A stretch of DNA of 64,000 nucleotides from Acinetobacter sp. CS-2 (GTDB lineage Bacteria > Pseudomonadota > Gammaproteobacteria > Pseudomonadales > Moraxellaceae): contig NZ_CP067019.1 in assembly GCF_016599715.1 (NCBI RefSeq), positions 992,001-1,056,000 of the forward strand, written 5' to 3'. The position numbers were made by a program, and so were the translations under genes. Shown piece by piece: positions 18,861 to 28,111 of the stretch. Positions within the stretch are counted from its first letter, which is position 1, and every line of letters starts with the position of its first letter. The notes beneath the pieces are model-generated. The model had not been told where the DNA came from. It searched no databases and saw only the letters and a program-made list of their open reading frames with translations.

Positions 18861-20195
18861 ATGATGAAACTGACTCAAGCAGATTTTCAGGAACGTCGTG
18901 ACCGCCTGGCAGAAGAAATGGGTCCGCACAGTATTGCAATTATTGCCACCAGTCCGGTTGCTATGCGTAACCGCGATGCGGATTATAAATTCCGTGCAGA
19001 CAGCAGCTTTTTCTATCTAACGGGCTTTGCAGAGCCTGAAGCAGTAGCCGTGATTGAGACTTTTGAATCGATTGATGAAGGTTATACCTATAGTCTGTTC
19101 TGCCGGGAACGTAACCGCGAGATGGAAATCTGGAACGGTTACCGTGCCGGTGTAGACGGTGCAGTGGATGATTACGAGGCGGATGAAGCCTATGCCATTG
19201 ATCTGCTGGATGAAGAAATTATCGAGAAACTGCACAATAAACAAAAACTGTTTTATCGTATTGGTCATCAGGCCGATTTTGATGCCCGTGTAGCGAAATG
19301 GATTGCCAAAGCTAATGGTGAATCACGCAAAGGTACTTCGGCACCTGCGCAAGTGATTCAGCTGGACCGAATTGTCGATGAAATACGTTTGCATAAATCT
19401 GAACAGGAAATCAAGTTGATGCAACTGGCATCGGATATTTCAGCAGAAGCGCATACCCGTGCCATGCAAACGGTGAAACCGGGCATGATGGAATATGCAC
19501 TTGAAGCAGAATTGAATTATATTTTTGGTAAAAATGGCTGCGTGCCTTCTTACAATAGTATCGTTGGGGGAGGAGAAAATGCCTGCATTTTGCATTATGT
19601 GGAAAATGACCAAGTGCTGAAAGATGGTGATCTGGTGCTGATTGATGCGGCTTGCGAATATCAGTTATATGCCTCAGACATCACCCGTACTTTCCCGGTG
19701 AATGGTAAATTCAGCCCTGAGCAAAAAGCCTTATATGAGCTGGTGTTAAAAGCACAACTGGCTGCGATTGATGCAGTACGTGTCGGTAATTCTTACAAAG
19801 AGCCGCACAATGTCGCGGTACGCATTCTTGTTCAAGGCTTACTTGATTTTGGCATTATGCAGGGTGATATTGAGGAAATTATCGAAAAAGAAACGTTCCG
19901 TCAGTTCTATATGCATGGTACCGGTCACTGGTTGGGTATGGACGTACACGATGTCGGTTCATACAAACTAGACGGCGAATGGCGTGCTTATGAAGAGGGT
20001 ATGGTAGTGACGGTTGAACCGGGTTTGTACATTGCACCGGATGATGAAACTGTCGATGCAAAATGGCGTGGTATTGGTATCCGTATTGAAGATGATGTGG
20101 TCGCTACCGAAAATGGGCCACTGGTGCTCACCAAAGATGTGGTCAAAACAGTTGAAGATATCGAAGCATTGATGGCAAAAGCCAAAGTAGCCTAA
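18861..20195 (+). CDS. pepP: Xaa-Pro aminopeptidase P
   Basis: Removes N-terminal residues that precede proline; cytoplasmic dimetal enzyme. The 444-residue length is right for PepP. The pita-bread metal site is clear: LIDAACEYQLYASDITRTFP (two Asp), HGTGHWLGMDVHDVG (His), VTVEPGLYI (Glu) and GIRIEDDVV (Glu). The N-terminal domain begins LTQADFQERRDRL. Two adjacent ATG codons open the frame. It lies in the same orientation after ygfB. Confidence 0.96.
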   Translation: MMKLTQADFQERRDRLAEEMGPHSIAIIATSPVAMRNRDADYKFRADSSFFYLTGFAEPEAVAVIETFESIDEGYTYSLFCRERNREMEIWNGYRAGVDGAVDDYEADEAYAIDLLDEEIIEKLHNKQKLFYRIGHQADFDARVAKWIAKANGESRKGTSAPAQVIQLDRIVDEIRLHKSEQEIKLMQLASDISAEAHTRAMQTVKPGMMEYALEAELNYIFGKNGCVPSYNSIVGGGENACILHYVENDQVLKDGDLVLIDAACEYQLYASDITRTFPVNGKFSPEQKALYELVLKAQLAAIDAVRVGNSYKEPHNVAVRILVQGLLDFGIMQGDIEEIIEKETFRQFYMHGTGHWLGMDVHDVGSYKLDGEWRAYEEGMVVTVEPGLYIAPDDETVDAKWRGIGIRIEDDVVATENGPLVLTKDVVKTVEDIEALMAKAKVA

Positions 20196-20210
20196 GCGAT
20201 TTTTAGGATG

Positions 20211-20238
20211 AAAAGCCGATCAGATGATCGGCTTTTTT
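20211..20238 (+). terminator. Rho-independent terminator of pepP
   Basis: Stem AAGCCGATCA / TGATCGGCTT with a tiny loop and six T, 15 bases after the pepP stop. It separates pepP from ubiH. Confidence 0.88.
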
Positions 20239-20636
20239 ATTAAAGATATGGTCTGATTGGAGCATGATTTTTAGATTTTTCCATAAAAACCAATCTTACA
20301 GTTGTGGTGTATATAATCGATGTAACTATTGCTCATCATAACAAATTCCAGATCAATTGGGTGGTTTGACTGTTTTTGATTTTCTTACGACGAGATTAAA
20401 AAATTGCAATATTTGATGTAATTCGGGTGGATATGCATTAAATGCGAAAAATGATTTTATTTACGTTTATCTCGAATAACTTAAATAAAACCAACCCAGT
20501 TAAAATTTAAAGTTTAAAAACTGACACGAATTCAACATATAAAATCGGTTTTTAGCATCAAAGCAACATATTAAATCTGCTTTTCTTCAGATAATTCTTC
20601 TGATCCTTAAATAAACTAAAGAACAGTGGGAGAAAA
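20239..20636. other. Intergenic region before the DUF378 gene
   Basis: About 400 AT-rich bases between the pepP terminator and the DUF378 gene. No open frame, repeat or strong hairpin is apparent. Confidence 0.45.
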
Positions 20637-20876
20637 ATGATGAGATTAAATACTATCGACTGGATTGCTTACGCTTTGGCGATTATTGGTGGCCTGAACT
20701 GGGGCTTAATAGGTGCATTCGATTTCAATTTAGTCGCTGCTATTTTTGGTGAAATGAGCGCTCTATCTAGGATTATTTATATCTTGGTCGGCTTGTCGGC
20801 ACTATATCTGATTTATACAGGCACAAAATTAGGCCGAACAGTACATCATGAGCCTCAGACAAGAGTGGTGCGTTAG
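20637..20876 (+). CDS. DUF378 family small membrane protein
   Basis: A 79-residue protein with two hydrophobic helices (about residues 9-35 and 44-64) and the family signature IGGLNWGLIGAFDFNLV. The C-terminal tail is basic. Two ATG codons are adjacent, with GGGAG upstream. DUF378 has no known function. It is inserted between pepP and ubiH, which are adjacent in E. coli, and has its own flanking hairpins. Confidence 0.88.
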   Translation: MMRLNTIDWIAYALAIIGGLNWGLIGAFDFNLVAAIFGEMSALSRIIYILVGLSALYLIYTGTKLGRTVHHEPQTRVVR

Positions 20877-21316
20877 CAGACTGAATACAAAGCTCAATTA
20901 GAAACCTCATTAAGGCGATTTTCTGTAATTTATATCATCGTGTTATGAGAATTTCATTTGAGTCTGTAAAAAACGGAGCTTAAGCTCCGTTTTTGCTTCT
21001 ACATTGCAAGCTGAAGGTTTCTGTGGGGGAAGCTTCACAGCCATATAGACTTGAAACCGATTGTTTCCACATGTTTTTTCATGGTTGAGATTTAAGCAAT
21101 ACCCCATGATGTTTACAGCGTAAGCGCTAAACACTTTTTATGGAGCTAAGACAGCTAGATAATCGGCTTAGTCTGGCTGAAATCCATTTATAATTGGATA
21201 TCATCTAAAAGTGCAGTGCTAATTCATTATAAAAATGAATTTCTTTGAGGTAATATAAAATCAATCAAGATTATAAGTATCTCAACCTGATAGATACGAC
21301 ATAAAAGGATCAAAAC
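20877..21316. other. Intergenic region between the DUF378 gene and ubiH
   Basis: About 440 bases. It holds a palindromic bidirectional terminator at 20,968-20,994 and, further on, the ubiH upstream region. The minus-strand frame here spans the terminator and is not credible as a gene. Confidence 0.45.
20968..20994 (+). terminator. Palindromic bidirectional terminator
   Basis: The perfect palindrome ACGGAGCTTAAGCTCCGT is flanked by A runs on the left and T runs on the right, so it can end transcripts from either side. It lies 90 bases after the DUF378 gene. Confidence 0.8.
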
Positions 21317-22525
21317 ATGCAGCAAGAAGTAATCATCGTAGGCGGTGGTATGGTCGGGCTAAGTTTAGCCTTGATGTTGGCTAAGGCAAATATTGCAGTG
21401 AAGCTGCTCGAAGCAATTAAGTACCCCAATTATGATGATGCCAATCTTGTACCCTATCATTCCAGTTTTGATGCACGTAACAGTGCCTTGTCACGCCGTA
21501 GCGTACAAATTTATCAGGAACTCGGCTTATGGAATGCCTTGCAGGAACATGCCACGCCAATTCTGGAAGTGCATATTACCGAACAGAGCAGCTTTGGCAA
21601 GGCACGTTTAAAAGCAGAACAGGAAAAAGTCGAAAGTTTTGGTCAGGTCATTGAAAATGCCTGGCTCGGCCGTGTGTTGCTAACAGAAGTACGCAAACAG
21701 CCATTGATTGAACTGATTGATGGTGTTCAAGTGACCTCACTGACCCAAGATGCTGATTTTGCTTATATCGCAGCGCAACGTGGTGAAGAAACCTTAGCTT
21801 TACAATCCAGGCTGGTCATAGCTGCCGATGGCCGCGATTCATTTTGCCGTAAAGCCTTGGGCATTGGTGCATCGGTACATGACTATGATCAAGTTGCGAT
21901 AGTCACAACCGTACAAACCTCAAAACCGCATAACCATGTCGGCTTTGAACGTTTTAGCCCGCTTGGACCTTTAGCGCTGTTACCATTACCGGGTGAATAC
22001 CGCCGTTCAGTGGTTTGGCCGGTGCAAAAAGGTACAGAAGGCGAATGGTTGGGCGATGAAAATGACCAGCACTTTCTTGATGCTTTACAGAAAACCTATG
22101 GTGACCGTGCTGGTAAATTCCAGAAAACCGGTCGTCGTTTTAGCTATCCATTGTCGCAAGTTTTGGCAGAAAAACAGGCCGTTGGACGTGTGGTACTGAT
22201 GGGTAATGCAGCCCATACGATTCATCCGGTAGCCGGTCAGGGCTTTAACCTATGTATGCGTGATGCCTATGTTTTGCTCCGTTATTTAAGCGAACAAGTC
22301 GCACAACAAGCCGACTTAGGTGATGCAGCCATGCTGCAAGACTATGAAAAATCCCGTCTGACCGATCAGCAACGTGTGATCAAGTTCTGTGATTCGGTAG
22401 TCCGTGGCTTTAGCAATAGCAACCCTGTTTTAAAATTCATTCGTAATACCGGCTTGGTTGCTTTTGATACCATTCCAGGCATTAAACCGCTGGTTGCCAA
22501 TTATGCAATGGGGTTAAAAGCATGA
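21317..22525 (+). CDS. ubiH: 2-octaprenyl-6-methoxyphenol hydroxylase (ubiquinone biosynthesis)
   Basis: FAD-dependent monooxygenase adding a ring hydroxyl in ubiquinone synthesis, at the inner membrane. Length 402 residues. The FAD-binding start is IIVGGGMVGLSLALML, the DG-type motif is VIAADGRDSFCRKALG, and the second FAD motif is MGNAAHTIHPVAGQGFNL. The stop ATGA-overlaps the next hydroxylase. The order after pepP supports ubiH rather than another member of the UbiH/UbiF/VisC group, but exact ring position cannot be read from sequence. Confidence 0.9.
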   Translation: MQQEVIIVGGGMVGLSLALMLAKANIAVKLLEAIKYPNYDDANLVPYHSSFDARNSALSRRSVQIYQELGLWNALQEHATPILEVHITEQSSFGKARLKAEQEKVESFGQVIENAWLGRVLLTEVRKQPLIELIDGVQVTSLTQDADFAYIAAQRGEETLALQSRLVIAADGRDSFCRKALGIGASVHDYDQVAIVTTVQTSKPHNHVGFERFSPLGPLALLPLPGEYRRSVVWPVQKGTEGEWLGDENDQHFLDALQKTYGDRAGKFQKTGRRFSYPLSQVLAEKQAVGRVVLMGNAAHTIHPVAGQGFNLCMRDAYVLLRYLSEQVAQQADLGDAAMLQDYEKSRLTDQQRVIKFCDSVVRGFSNSNPVLKFIRNTGLVAFDTIPGIKPLVANYAMGLKA

Positions 22526-23769
22526 ACCAGGTTCAATCTGATGTTTTAGATGCTGTCATTATTGGTGGTGGTCTGGTTGGTGGTCTGACTGCATTGTTAT
22601 TAGCTCAAGGTGGTGTACAGGCAACAGTTTTGGATGCAGCTCCCATTCTGGATGCCGAGAAAACCAAAAGTGTTGCCAACCCGCGTGTATTGGCGCTCAG
22701 TCAGGCGACCATTCATTTACTGAAAACGGTCGGTGTCTGGGACAGGCTGGCACGCCAACAGCCATACACAGGCATGCAAGTGTGGAATAAAAATGGCTAT
22801 GGTGAAATTAACTTTGGGCATGCAACAGAGCAAACGCCATCGGTTGAGCAAGCTTTGGGTTCAATGGTCGAGCCAAGTTTGTTGAACTTGGCCATTCAAG
22901 AAAAAATGCTGGAGCAGCTTCAGGATTACCGTACTCAGGTTAAGGTCACAGCTATAGAGCAGGGTGTAGGGGGAATCTGGCAGATTCACCTGGCAGACGG
23001 CACCCAATTAAAAACCAAACTGCTGATTGGCGCGGATGGTGCAAATTCCTTTGTTCGTGAACAGGCCTTTATTGATCTCGATATTCTGGATTATAAACAG
23101 GCCGGTTTGAGCTGTGCCATTCGCACTGCCCAGCCGCATCAACATGTGGCCCGTCAGATTTTTTTGGAAACTGGTCCATTGGCCTTTTTACCGATGGCCA
23201 GTTTAAAGCCGGAACAGCAAGGCTATTGGCAATCCATTGTCTGGACATTACCAGACGATTATGCAGCAGAATATGCCGCTTTAAATGATGCCGATTTTAC
23301 TGTGTTGCTTACGCGTGAAAGTCATCACATGTTGGGTGAGGTTTTAGAGGCAACGCCACGAGCACAGTTTCCGCTTAAAGCACGTGCCGCACAGCAGTAT
23401 GTCAAAGCCGGTTTAGCCTTGATTGGAGATGCCGCACATGTGATTCATCCACTGGCCGGTCAAGGGGTCAATATTGGCTGTCTGGACGCAGCCATTTTAT
23501 GCGATGTACTGTTGCATGATTTGAAACGTGGAGTATGGGCGCATGAACAAAGCTTACAGCGCTATGAACACCGCCGTAAAGGTCAAAACGATGCCATGAT
23601 GCACAGCATGTCTGCAATTGGATGGATGGAAACGACCCAACTGTTTCCCGTGGTTTGGGCACGAAATTTTGGCTTAAAACAAGTGGAGCAACATGCGGCA
23701 TTAAAAGATGCCTTCATGGCTCAAGCCAACGGATTGCAGATCTTAAAAGATACACGATATGCGGTTTAA
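22522..23769 (+). CDS. ubiI: UbiH/UbiF/VisC-family ubiquinone hydroxylase, probably UbiI
   Basis: A second FAD monooxygenase of 415 residues in the ubiquinone pathway. Motifs parallel UbiH: VIIGGGLVGGLTALLLAQGG, IGADGANSFVREQ and IGDAAHVIHPLAGQGVNIG. It starts inside the end of ubiH (ATGA overlap), so the pair is one translationally coupled unit. Because E. coli has ubiI (visC) directly after ubiH, UbiI is the best name; some Acinetobacter enzymes of this group may take the UbiF role instead. Confidence 0.85.
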   Translation: MNQVQSDVLDAVIIGGGLVGGLTALLLAQGGVQATVLDAAPILDAEKTKSVANPRVLALSQATIHLLKTVGVWDRLARQQPYTGMQVWNKNGYGEINFGHATEQTPSVEQALGSMVEPSLLNLAIQEKMLEQLQDYRTQVKVTAIEQGVGGIWQIHLADGTQLKTKLLIGADGANSFVREQAFIDLDILDYKQAGLSCAIRTAQPHQHVARQIFLETGPLAFLPMASLKPEQQGYWQSIVWTLPDDYAAEYAALNDADFTVLLTRESHHMLGEVLEATPRAQFPLKARAAQQYVKAGLALIGDAAHVIHPLAGQGVNIGCLDAAILCDVLLHDLKRGVWAHEQSLQRYEHRRKGQNDAMMHSMSAIGWMETTQLFPVVWARNFGLKQVEQHAALKDAFMAQANGLQILKDTRYAV

Positions 23770-23945
23770 GGCTGAAAAACTGTTTTTTGTACAAATATTT
23801 ATACAAGGTTACTTTTTTGATTAAAAAAGATACGATTTTTTTTAAATTGACTCTATGCGAAACCTACAGAGATTGTTAAATTTCTTCCTAGTTCGCAATC
23901 AATTCAAATTGAAGTGATAGACGTCATTTTTGGGGAGAAAGAAAG

Positions 23946-24194
23946 ATGACAGATATGAATGACTACGATGATGTAGAAGATACTGCAGTAGATGAAGATG
24001 AAGCAAAAGCTGCTGAAAAAGGTGCATCTGACAGTGATTCAGTTGCAACTGATGGTGATGTGGCTGAAGCTGAAACACTGACAGTGACTGCTAAACTGAA
24101 ACAGCGTCAAGCTCTAGAAGATGAGGTGGCTGCTTTCCTTGCGCGTGGCGGTCGTATCACTGAAGTGCCTGCAGACGAGTCAGCAAAAGATTAA
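23946..24194 (+). CDS. sutA: SutA-like RNA polymerase-associated regulator
   Basis: An 82-residue, very acidic protein. The N-terminal half is a disordered Asp/Glu/Ala-rich tract. The C-terminal half has KLKQRQALEDEVAAFLARGG followed by RITEVP. This matches the arrangement of Pseudomonas aeruginosa SutA (acidic tail, short helix containing an EFLARGGKVQEI-type segment), a small protein that binds RNA polymerase and favours housekeeping and rRNA transcription in slow growth. A gene-alone unit with its own terminator fits. The name rests on my recall of the motif, so it is a strong suggestion rather than proof. GGGGAGAAAGAAAG precedes the ATG. Confidence 0.72.
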   Translation: MTDMNDYDDVEDTAVDEDEAKAAEKGASDSDSVATDGDVAEAETLTVTAKLKQRQALEDEVAAFLARGGRITEVPADESAKD

Positions 24195-24226
24195 GAGATT
24201 CTTTTGTCGGGTTTGGCTACAGAATA

Positions 24227-24255
24227 AAAAGCATCACTTTTCGTGATGCTTTTTG
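24227..24255 (+). terminator. Bidirectional rho-independent terminator between sutA and rsmI
   Basis: Perfect stem AAAAAGCATCAC / GTGATGCTTTTT, flanked so it can serve both convergent genes. Confidence 0.88.
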
Positions 24256-24274
24256 CTTTTCAACTGACAGTTGC

Positions 24275-25114
24275 TCAGACCTTATTGCTAAGTTCTAAAG
24301 CGCGCTGATACGCCACTTTCTTTTTTATTCCGGTTAAATCTGCGGCCAATTGTGAAGCGGCTTTTACGGATAAATCCTGTAATAAACGGGTCAATAGCTG
24401 GTCCAGTTTTTCCTGTTCCAGATCCTTTTCTTCAGTTGCACCGCCAATGACCAGCACAATTTCACCTTTTTGCTGGTTGTGGTCAGCTTCAATAAACTGA
24501 ACCAGTTCTGCCAAAGTCATCTTTTTGATGGTTTCAAAGGTTTTGGTAATTTCACGGGCAAAACCCACGGGACGATTGGCACCAAAAACTTGGGCCATAT
24601 CTTTCACCGACTCTAAAATACGATGCGGTGCTTCGTAAAAAATCAGGGTTTGGGTTTCATCTTTCAGTTTTTCCAGCTGGCTTAGACGTTGTGACTGGCG
24701 AGAAGGCAAGAAACCTTCGAAACTAAAGCGGTCACTCGGTAAGCCGACTGAACTGAGCGCCGCAATGGCTGCACAGGCACCTGGAACAGGAATAACACGA
24801 ATATTGTGCTCTTGGGCTGCACGAACCAGTTTAAACCCCGGATCGCTAATCAGCGGCGTACCTGCATCACTGATCAGTGCCATATTTTCGCCATTCAGCA
24901 AGCACTGGATCAAGATGTCAATTTTATTGCTTTCATTATGTTCGTGACAGGCAGTCAGTGGAGTTGATATATTAAAGTGCTTTAATAATTGAGCGGAAGT
25001 ACGTGTATCTTCTGCAGCGATGATACTTACAGACTTTAGAATATCAATAGCACGATAAGTAATGTCATCTAAGTGCCCAATTGGGGTCGCTACAACAAAT
25101 AACTGAGCACTCAT
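24275..25114 (-). CDS. rsmI: 16S rRNA cytidine-1402 2'-O-methyltransferase
   Basis: Adds the ribose methyl to C1402 of 16S rRNA, in the decoding centre. The 279-residue length fits RsmI. Tetrapyrrole-methylase-fold motifs are present: VVATPIGHLDDITYRAID, AAEDTRTSAQLLKHF, ISDAGTPLISDPGF and FYEAPHRILES. It is divergent from the lpoA-like gene with only 12 bases between the start codons, as in the E. coli rsmI-lpoA arrangement, so lpoA's promoter must lie inside the rsmI 5' coding region. Confidence 0.96.
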   Translation of the reverse strand: MSAQLFVVATPIGHLDDITYRAIDILKSVSIIAAEDTRTSAQLLKHFNISTPLTACHEHNESNKIDILIQCLLNGENMALISDAGTPLISDPGFKLVRAAQEHNIRVIPVPGACAAIAALSSVGLPSDRFSFEGFLPSRQSQRLSQLEKLKDETQTLIFYEAPHRILESVKDMAQVFGANRPVGFAREITKTFETIKKMTLAELVQFIEADHNQQKGEIVLVIGGATEEKDLEQEKLDQLLTRLLQDLSVKAASQLAADLTGIKKKVAYQRALELSNKV

Positions 25115-25126
25115 AAGGTTTCTCCA

Positions 25127-26064
25127 ATGTTGAATAATAATAAAAAATTAATTGGCTTCATCCTGTATTGCATTTTCAATCACGCTCAAGCTGAAGTGCT
25201 GGTCATTTTACCCGAATCGGGACCTTTGGCGCGAGCCGGATTAAGTGTCAAACAAGGTTTTATGAGTGCTTATCAGGCATCAGAGCTGGAAACCCCCATT
25301 AAATTTGTAAACTCGGACAAAAAACCAATTGCGCAGTTGCTTAAACAAAATGTCAATAAAAAAACCAGATGGTGATTGGACCTTTAGCCCGTCAGGATGT
25401 GGAAGCTGTAATCAAGGCAAAGCCGAAGGTTCGGGTTTTGGCCCTAAATGAAGTATCCTCACAATCTGCAAAGGTAGGACAATTTAGCCTGTCCAAGCAG
25501 GATGATGCGGTGGCACTGAATCAGGTATTGCAAGATGACAAAATCAAAGAGCTTTATGTGTTGCAGCCAAAAGATGCTGAAATTGCTAATGAACTGTTTC
25601 TGATTTCTTTACTCACTCAAACAAATTACCGCCTGAATTTAATCGAAGAAGCACCCAAAAAGTTAAATAAGCATACCGGTTTATTGTTACTGGGGAATAA
25701 TGCCTGGCTGAATAAGCTGCTCCAGTTGCCGCATAAAAACATTTATATTTTAGCAAATATCGTTGAACAAGGTCAGACATTGCCGGTAGGGGTGAAATTT
25801 TGTGATGCTCCTGCCTTATATGGCTCGGAATGGCCAGATGTCATCCAGGCTGTTCAAGCAAATGTCATTCCCATGGCCTATCAGCGCCTGATCGCTTTTG
25901 GTGGCGATGCCTGGTATATTGCGAGTCAGTATTTGGCTGAACCCAATTTAAAAAGTATGCAGTTTCAGGGACGTACCGGGCTAATTCAAGTTAATAATAA
26001 TCAAATCCAGCGTATTCCACACTGTTATGAAAATACCAAAAAGGGAATTCGGGCATTGTTATGA
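25127..26064 (+). pseudogene. lpoA: LpoA-like penicillin-binding protein activator, broken by a frameshift
   Basis: Two overlapping frames (25,127-25,375 and 25,369-26,064) make one LpoA-like protein of about 311 residues. The first frame ends NVNKKTRW-stop; the second continues MVIGPLARQDVEAVIKA, the LpoA C-domain. The break falls on an A7 run at 25,358-25,364: one extra A there restores NKKNQMVIGPL. The N-terminus is a plain signal peptide (HAQA) with no lipobox, and the protein lacks LpoA's N-terminal TPR half. Downstream are yraN and dolP as in E. coli. It may be a sequencing slip, a dead gene, or a gene rescued by slippage; the intact remainder argues against old decay. Confidence 0.85.
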
Positions 26065-26489
26065 CAAAGCTTGCGGCACATTTAAATTTGGGACAATGGG
26101 CTGAACAGCAGGCTTTAATATTATTGCAGGCTCAAGGCTTTCAGCTACTTGTGGCAAATTATCATTGCCGTTACGGGGAAATTGACCTGATTGTACAGCA
26201 GGCTCAGGAACTGATTTTTGTCGAAGTCAAAGCACGTTCAGTCACCCAGTATGCTCAGTCCTTCGAAAGCATTTCTTTTTCCAAACAGCGCAAAATTATG
26301 AAATCGGCGCTGTGCTTTTTGCATGCCCATCCTGAATTGCAAACCTTTTATTGTCGTTTTGATGTGATTTGTTTTGATTTTCTTCAACAATTTGCAAAAA
26401 CCATACAGCAAGATTTTTCTAAATTCACTTATGATCAACAATGGATTGAAAATGCTTTTACTTTTGATGAAGAGTTTATTAATCTTTGA
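26061..26489 (+). CDS. yraN: YraN family protein (UPF0102)
   Basis: A 142-residue protein of the UPF0102 family, related in fold to Holliday-junction resolvase-type nucleases. The motifs YGEIDLIVQ and FVEVKARS give the Glu, Asp and Glu-x-Lys of that fold. The start ATGA-overlaps the stop of the lpoA-like gene, so it depends on that transcript. Function in cells is unclear. Confidence 0.9.
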   Translation: MTKLAAHLNLGQWAEQQALILLQAQGFQLLVANYHCRYGEIDLIVQQAQELIFVEVKARSVTQYAQSFESISFSKQRKIMKSALCFLHAHPELQTFYCRFDVICFDFLQQFAKTIQQDFSKFTYDQQWIENAFTFDEEFINL

Positions 26490-26549
26490 ACAAAATCATA
26501 GCGTAAATGCTGACATAAAATAGAACTGAATAATGAGGAGTCTTGCTGA

Positions 26550-27233
26550 GTGTTTAACCGTATTGCAATGACGTTACTGTGTGTAGCAAGTTTATCTGGT
26601 TGTGCAAGTTTTATCTCGAGTGGCACAGGATCGGCCCCGGTAGGTACAGAAAGTGGCGCCCGTTCTCTTGGGCAGGTGTTTATCGATTCCTCTATAGAAC
26701 GTACTGCTAAAATTAATTTATATAAATTAGACAGTCGCTTTAAACAATCTCGTGTCAATATTGAAAGTTTTCATGGCAATGTATTGTTAACTGGTCAAGT
26801 GCCGGATGCACACTTAAAACAGTTGGCTGAAGATAATGTCCGTGCCATGAGTGATGTAAAAACCGTGCATAATTACATTGCTGTGGGTAACCAGATTGGT
26901 TATAGCACTATTATGCAAGATACCACGGTAACTGCGAATACACGTGGTCTGATTATGAAAGCCGTGGTGGTGTCTGATAGCAAAGTGCGCATTCACACCG
27001 AAGATGGTGTTTTATATGTGATGGGACGTTTAAATACTGCAGAAATTAATGATCTGAATCAGGTGCTGCAACAAGTCGGCAATGTCACCAAAATTATTAC
27101 TCTGATTGACAATGTGGAACAGTCCGCTATAAAGACTTCAAGTTTTAGTAGTCCTGTCGTGAATGCACAGCCTGTCGAACAGACACCAGTGGCTATTGAT
27201 CCGGATCAAGCAGAGCCCATCTATGCTCAATAA
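26550..27233 (+). CDS. dolP: BON-domain outer-membrane lipoprotein DolP
   Basis: A 227-residue lipoprotein needed in E. coli for outer-membrane integrity and BAM function. It starts with GTG, with GAGGAG 9 bases upstream. The signal peptide ends in the lipobox SLSGC. Two BON domains follow (about residues 50-115, with NVLLTGQVPD; and 120-195, with VLYVMGRLNT). The tail is a Pro/Gln/Val-rich extension absent from E. coli DolP. Place after lpoA and yraN agrees with the E. coli order, though diaA is missing. Confidence 0.9.
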   Translation: MFNRIAMTLLCVASLSGCASFISSGTGSAPVGTESGARSLGQVFIDSSIERTAKINLYKLDSRFKQSRVNIESFHGNVLLTGQVPDAHLKQLAEDNVRAMSDVKTVHNYIAVGNQIGYSTIMQDTTVTANTRGLIMKAVVVSDSKVRIHTEDGVLYVMGRLNTAEINDLNQVLQQVGNVTKIITLIDNVEQSAIKTSSFSSPVVNAQPVEQTPVAIDPDQAEPIYAQ

Positions 27234-28110
27234 GGTTGTACAAACAGTTAGAAAGGAAATCCAGCAAAAAGTAGAAAAAGTGCAAATCCTGTACAAGGAT
27301 TTTCGCCTTTACGATTTTGGTAGCTATGCCTTAAACCGTTTAACCCCGCGTAAAGGCTATACGGTAATTGAAAACATTGCTTATGGCTTGAAAGCACGGC
27401 AACGCCTGGATATTTTTACCAGCGAAGTGCCGCGTGAACAGCGTGCTTTAATTGTATTTGTGCATGGTGGGGCATGGCTGCATGGAGATAAAAAAGATTA
27501 CCGCTTTGTGGGAGAGGCTTTCGCCAGAGAAGGCTATGATGTTGCGGTGATCAATTATCATCTTGCCCCCGAGCATGTATTTCCCAGTTATATTGATGAT
27601 CTGAGCCTGGCATTAAACTATTTGACTCAGCATCAGTCCAGATACAATATTCAGACGGAAAAACTGGTATTGATGGGCCATTCAGCCGGTGCATTTAATG
27701 TCATGTCGGCACTCTATCATCCGACACCTTACCTTTTGCAATGCCGCAGCCAGATTCGAGCCATTATTGGTTTGTCTGGCCCTTATCATTTTGATTATAA
27801 AGATGATCCGATCTGTGCAGATGCCTTTGACCAAAGCGTACCTTATCAACAGGTGATGCCTTATTATTTTGTTGAAACCAATACCGTGCGACATTACCTG
27901 TTTTTAGCGGCAAATGATCAGGTGGTTGGTCACAATAACTCCGAAGATCTACATCGTATTCTGCAGGAAAAGGGTAATCATAGCCAGATGATTACCATCC
28001 CAGGTACTGGACATGTGTCCATTATGGGCTCTGTTTCCAGTTTGTTCAGTCGCTATTTCCAGACCAAGAAACAAATTTTGGCGGTTCTGGATGAAGCTTT
28101 AAAACCCTAG
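27223..28110 (+). CDS. Alpha/beta hydrolase (esterase/lipase-like)
   Basis: A 295-residue hydrolase. The start is taken as the ATG giving MLNKVVQTVRKEIQQK, which overlaps the dolP stop by 11 bases. The oxyanion motif is VFVHGGAWLHGD, the nucleophile elbow is LMGHSAGAFN, and a late Asp and His lie in LAANDQVVGHNN and GTGHVSIMG. The HGGxW motif resembles the hormone-sensitive-lipase or kynurenine-formamidase-like groups. No signal peptide is visible. The substrate is unknown. Confidence 0.88.
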   Translation: MLNKVVQTVRKEIQQKVEKVQILYKDFRLYDFGSYALNRLTPRKGYTVIENIAYGLKARQRLDIFTSEVPREQRALIVFVHGGAWLHGDKKDYRFVGEAFAREGYDVAVINYHLAPEHVFPSYIDDLSLALNYLTQHQSRYNIQTEKLVLMGHSAGAFNVMSALYHPTPYLLQCRSQIRAIIGLSGPYHFDYKDDPICADAFDQSVPYQQVMPYYFVETNTVRHYLFLAANDQVVGHNNSEDLHRILQEKGNHSQMITIPGTGHVSIMGSVSSLFSRYFQTKKQILAVLDEALKP

Positions 28111-28111
28111 T

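Noticed and set aside
20943..21134. 63-codon minus-strand frame after the DUF378 gene
   Set aside because: It spans a perfect palindromic terminator and has no ribosome site or family look.
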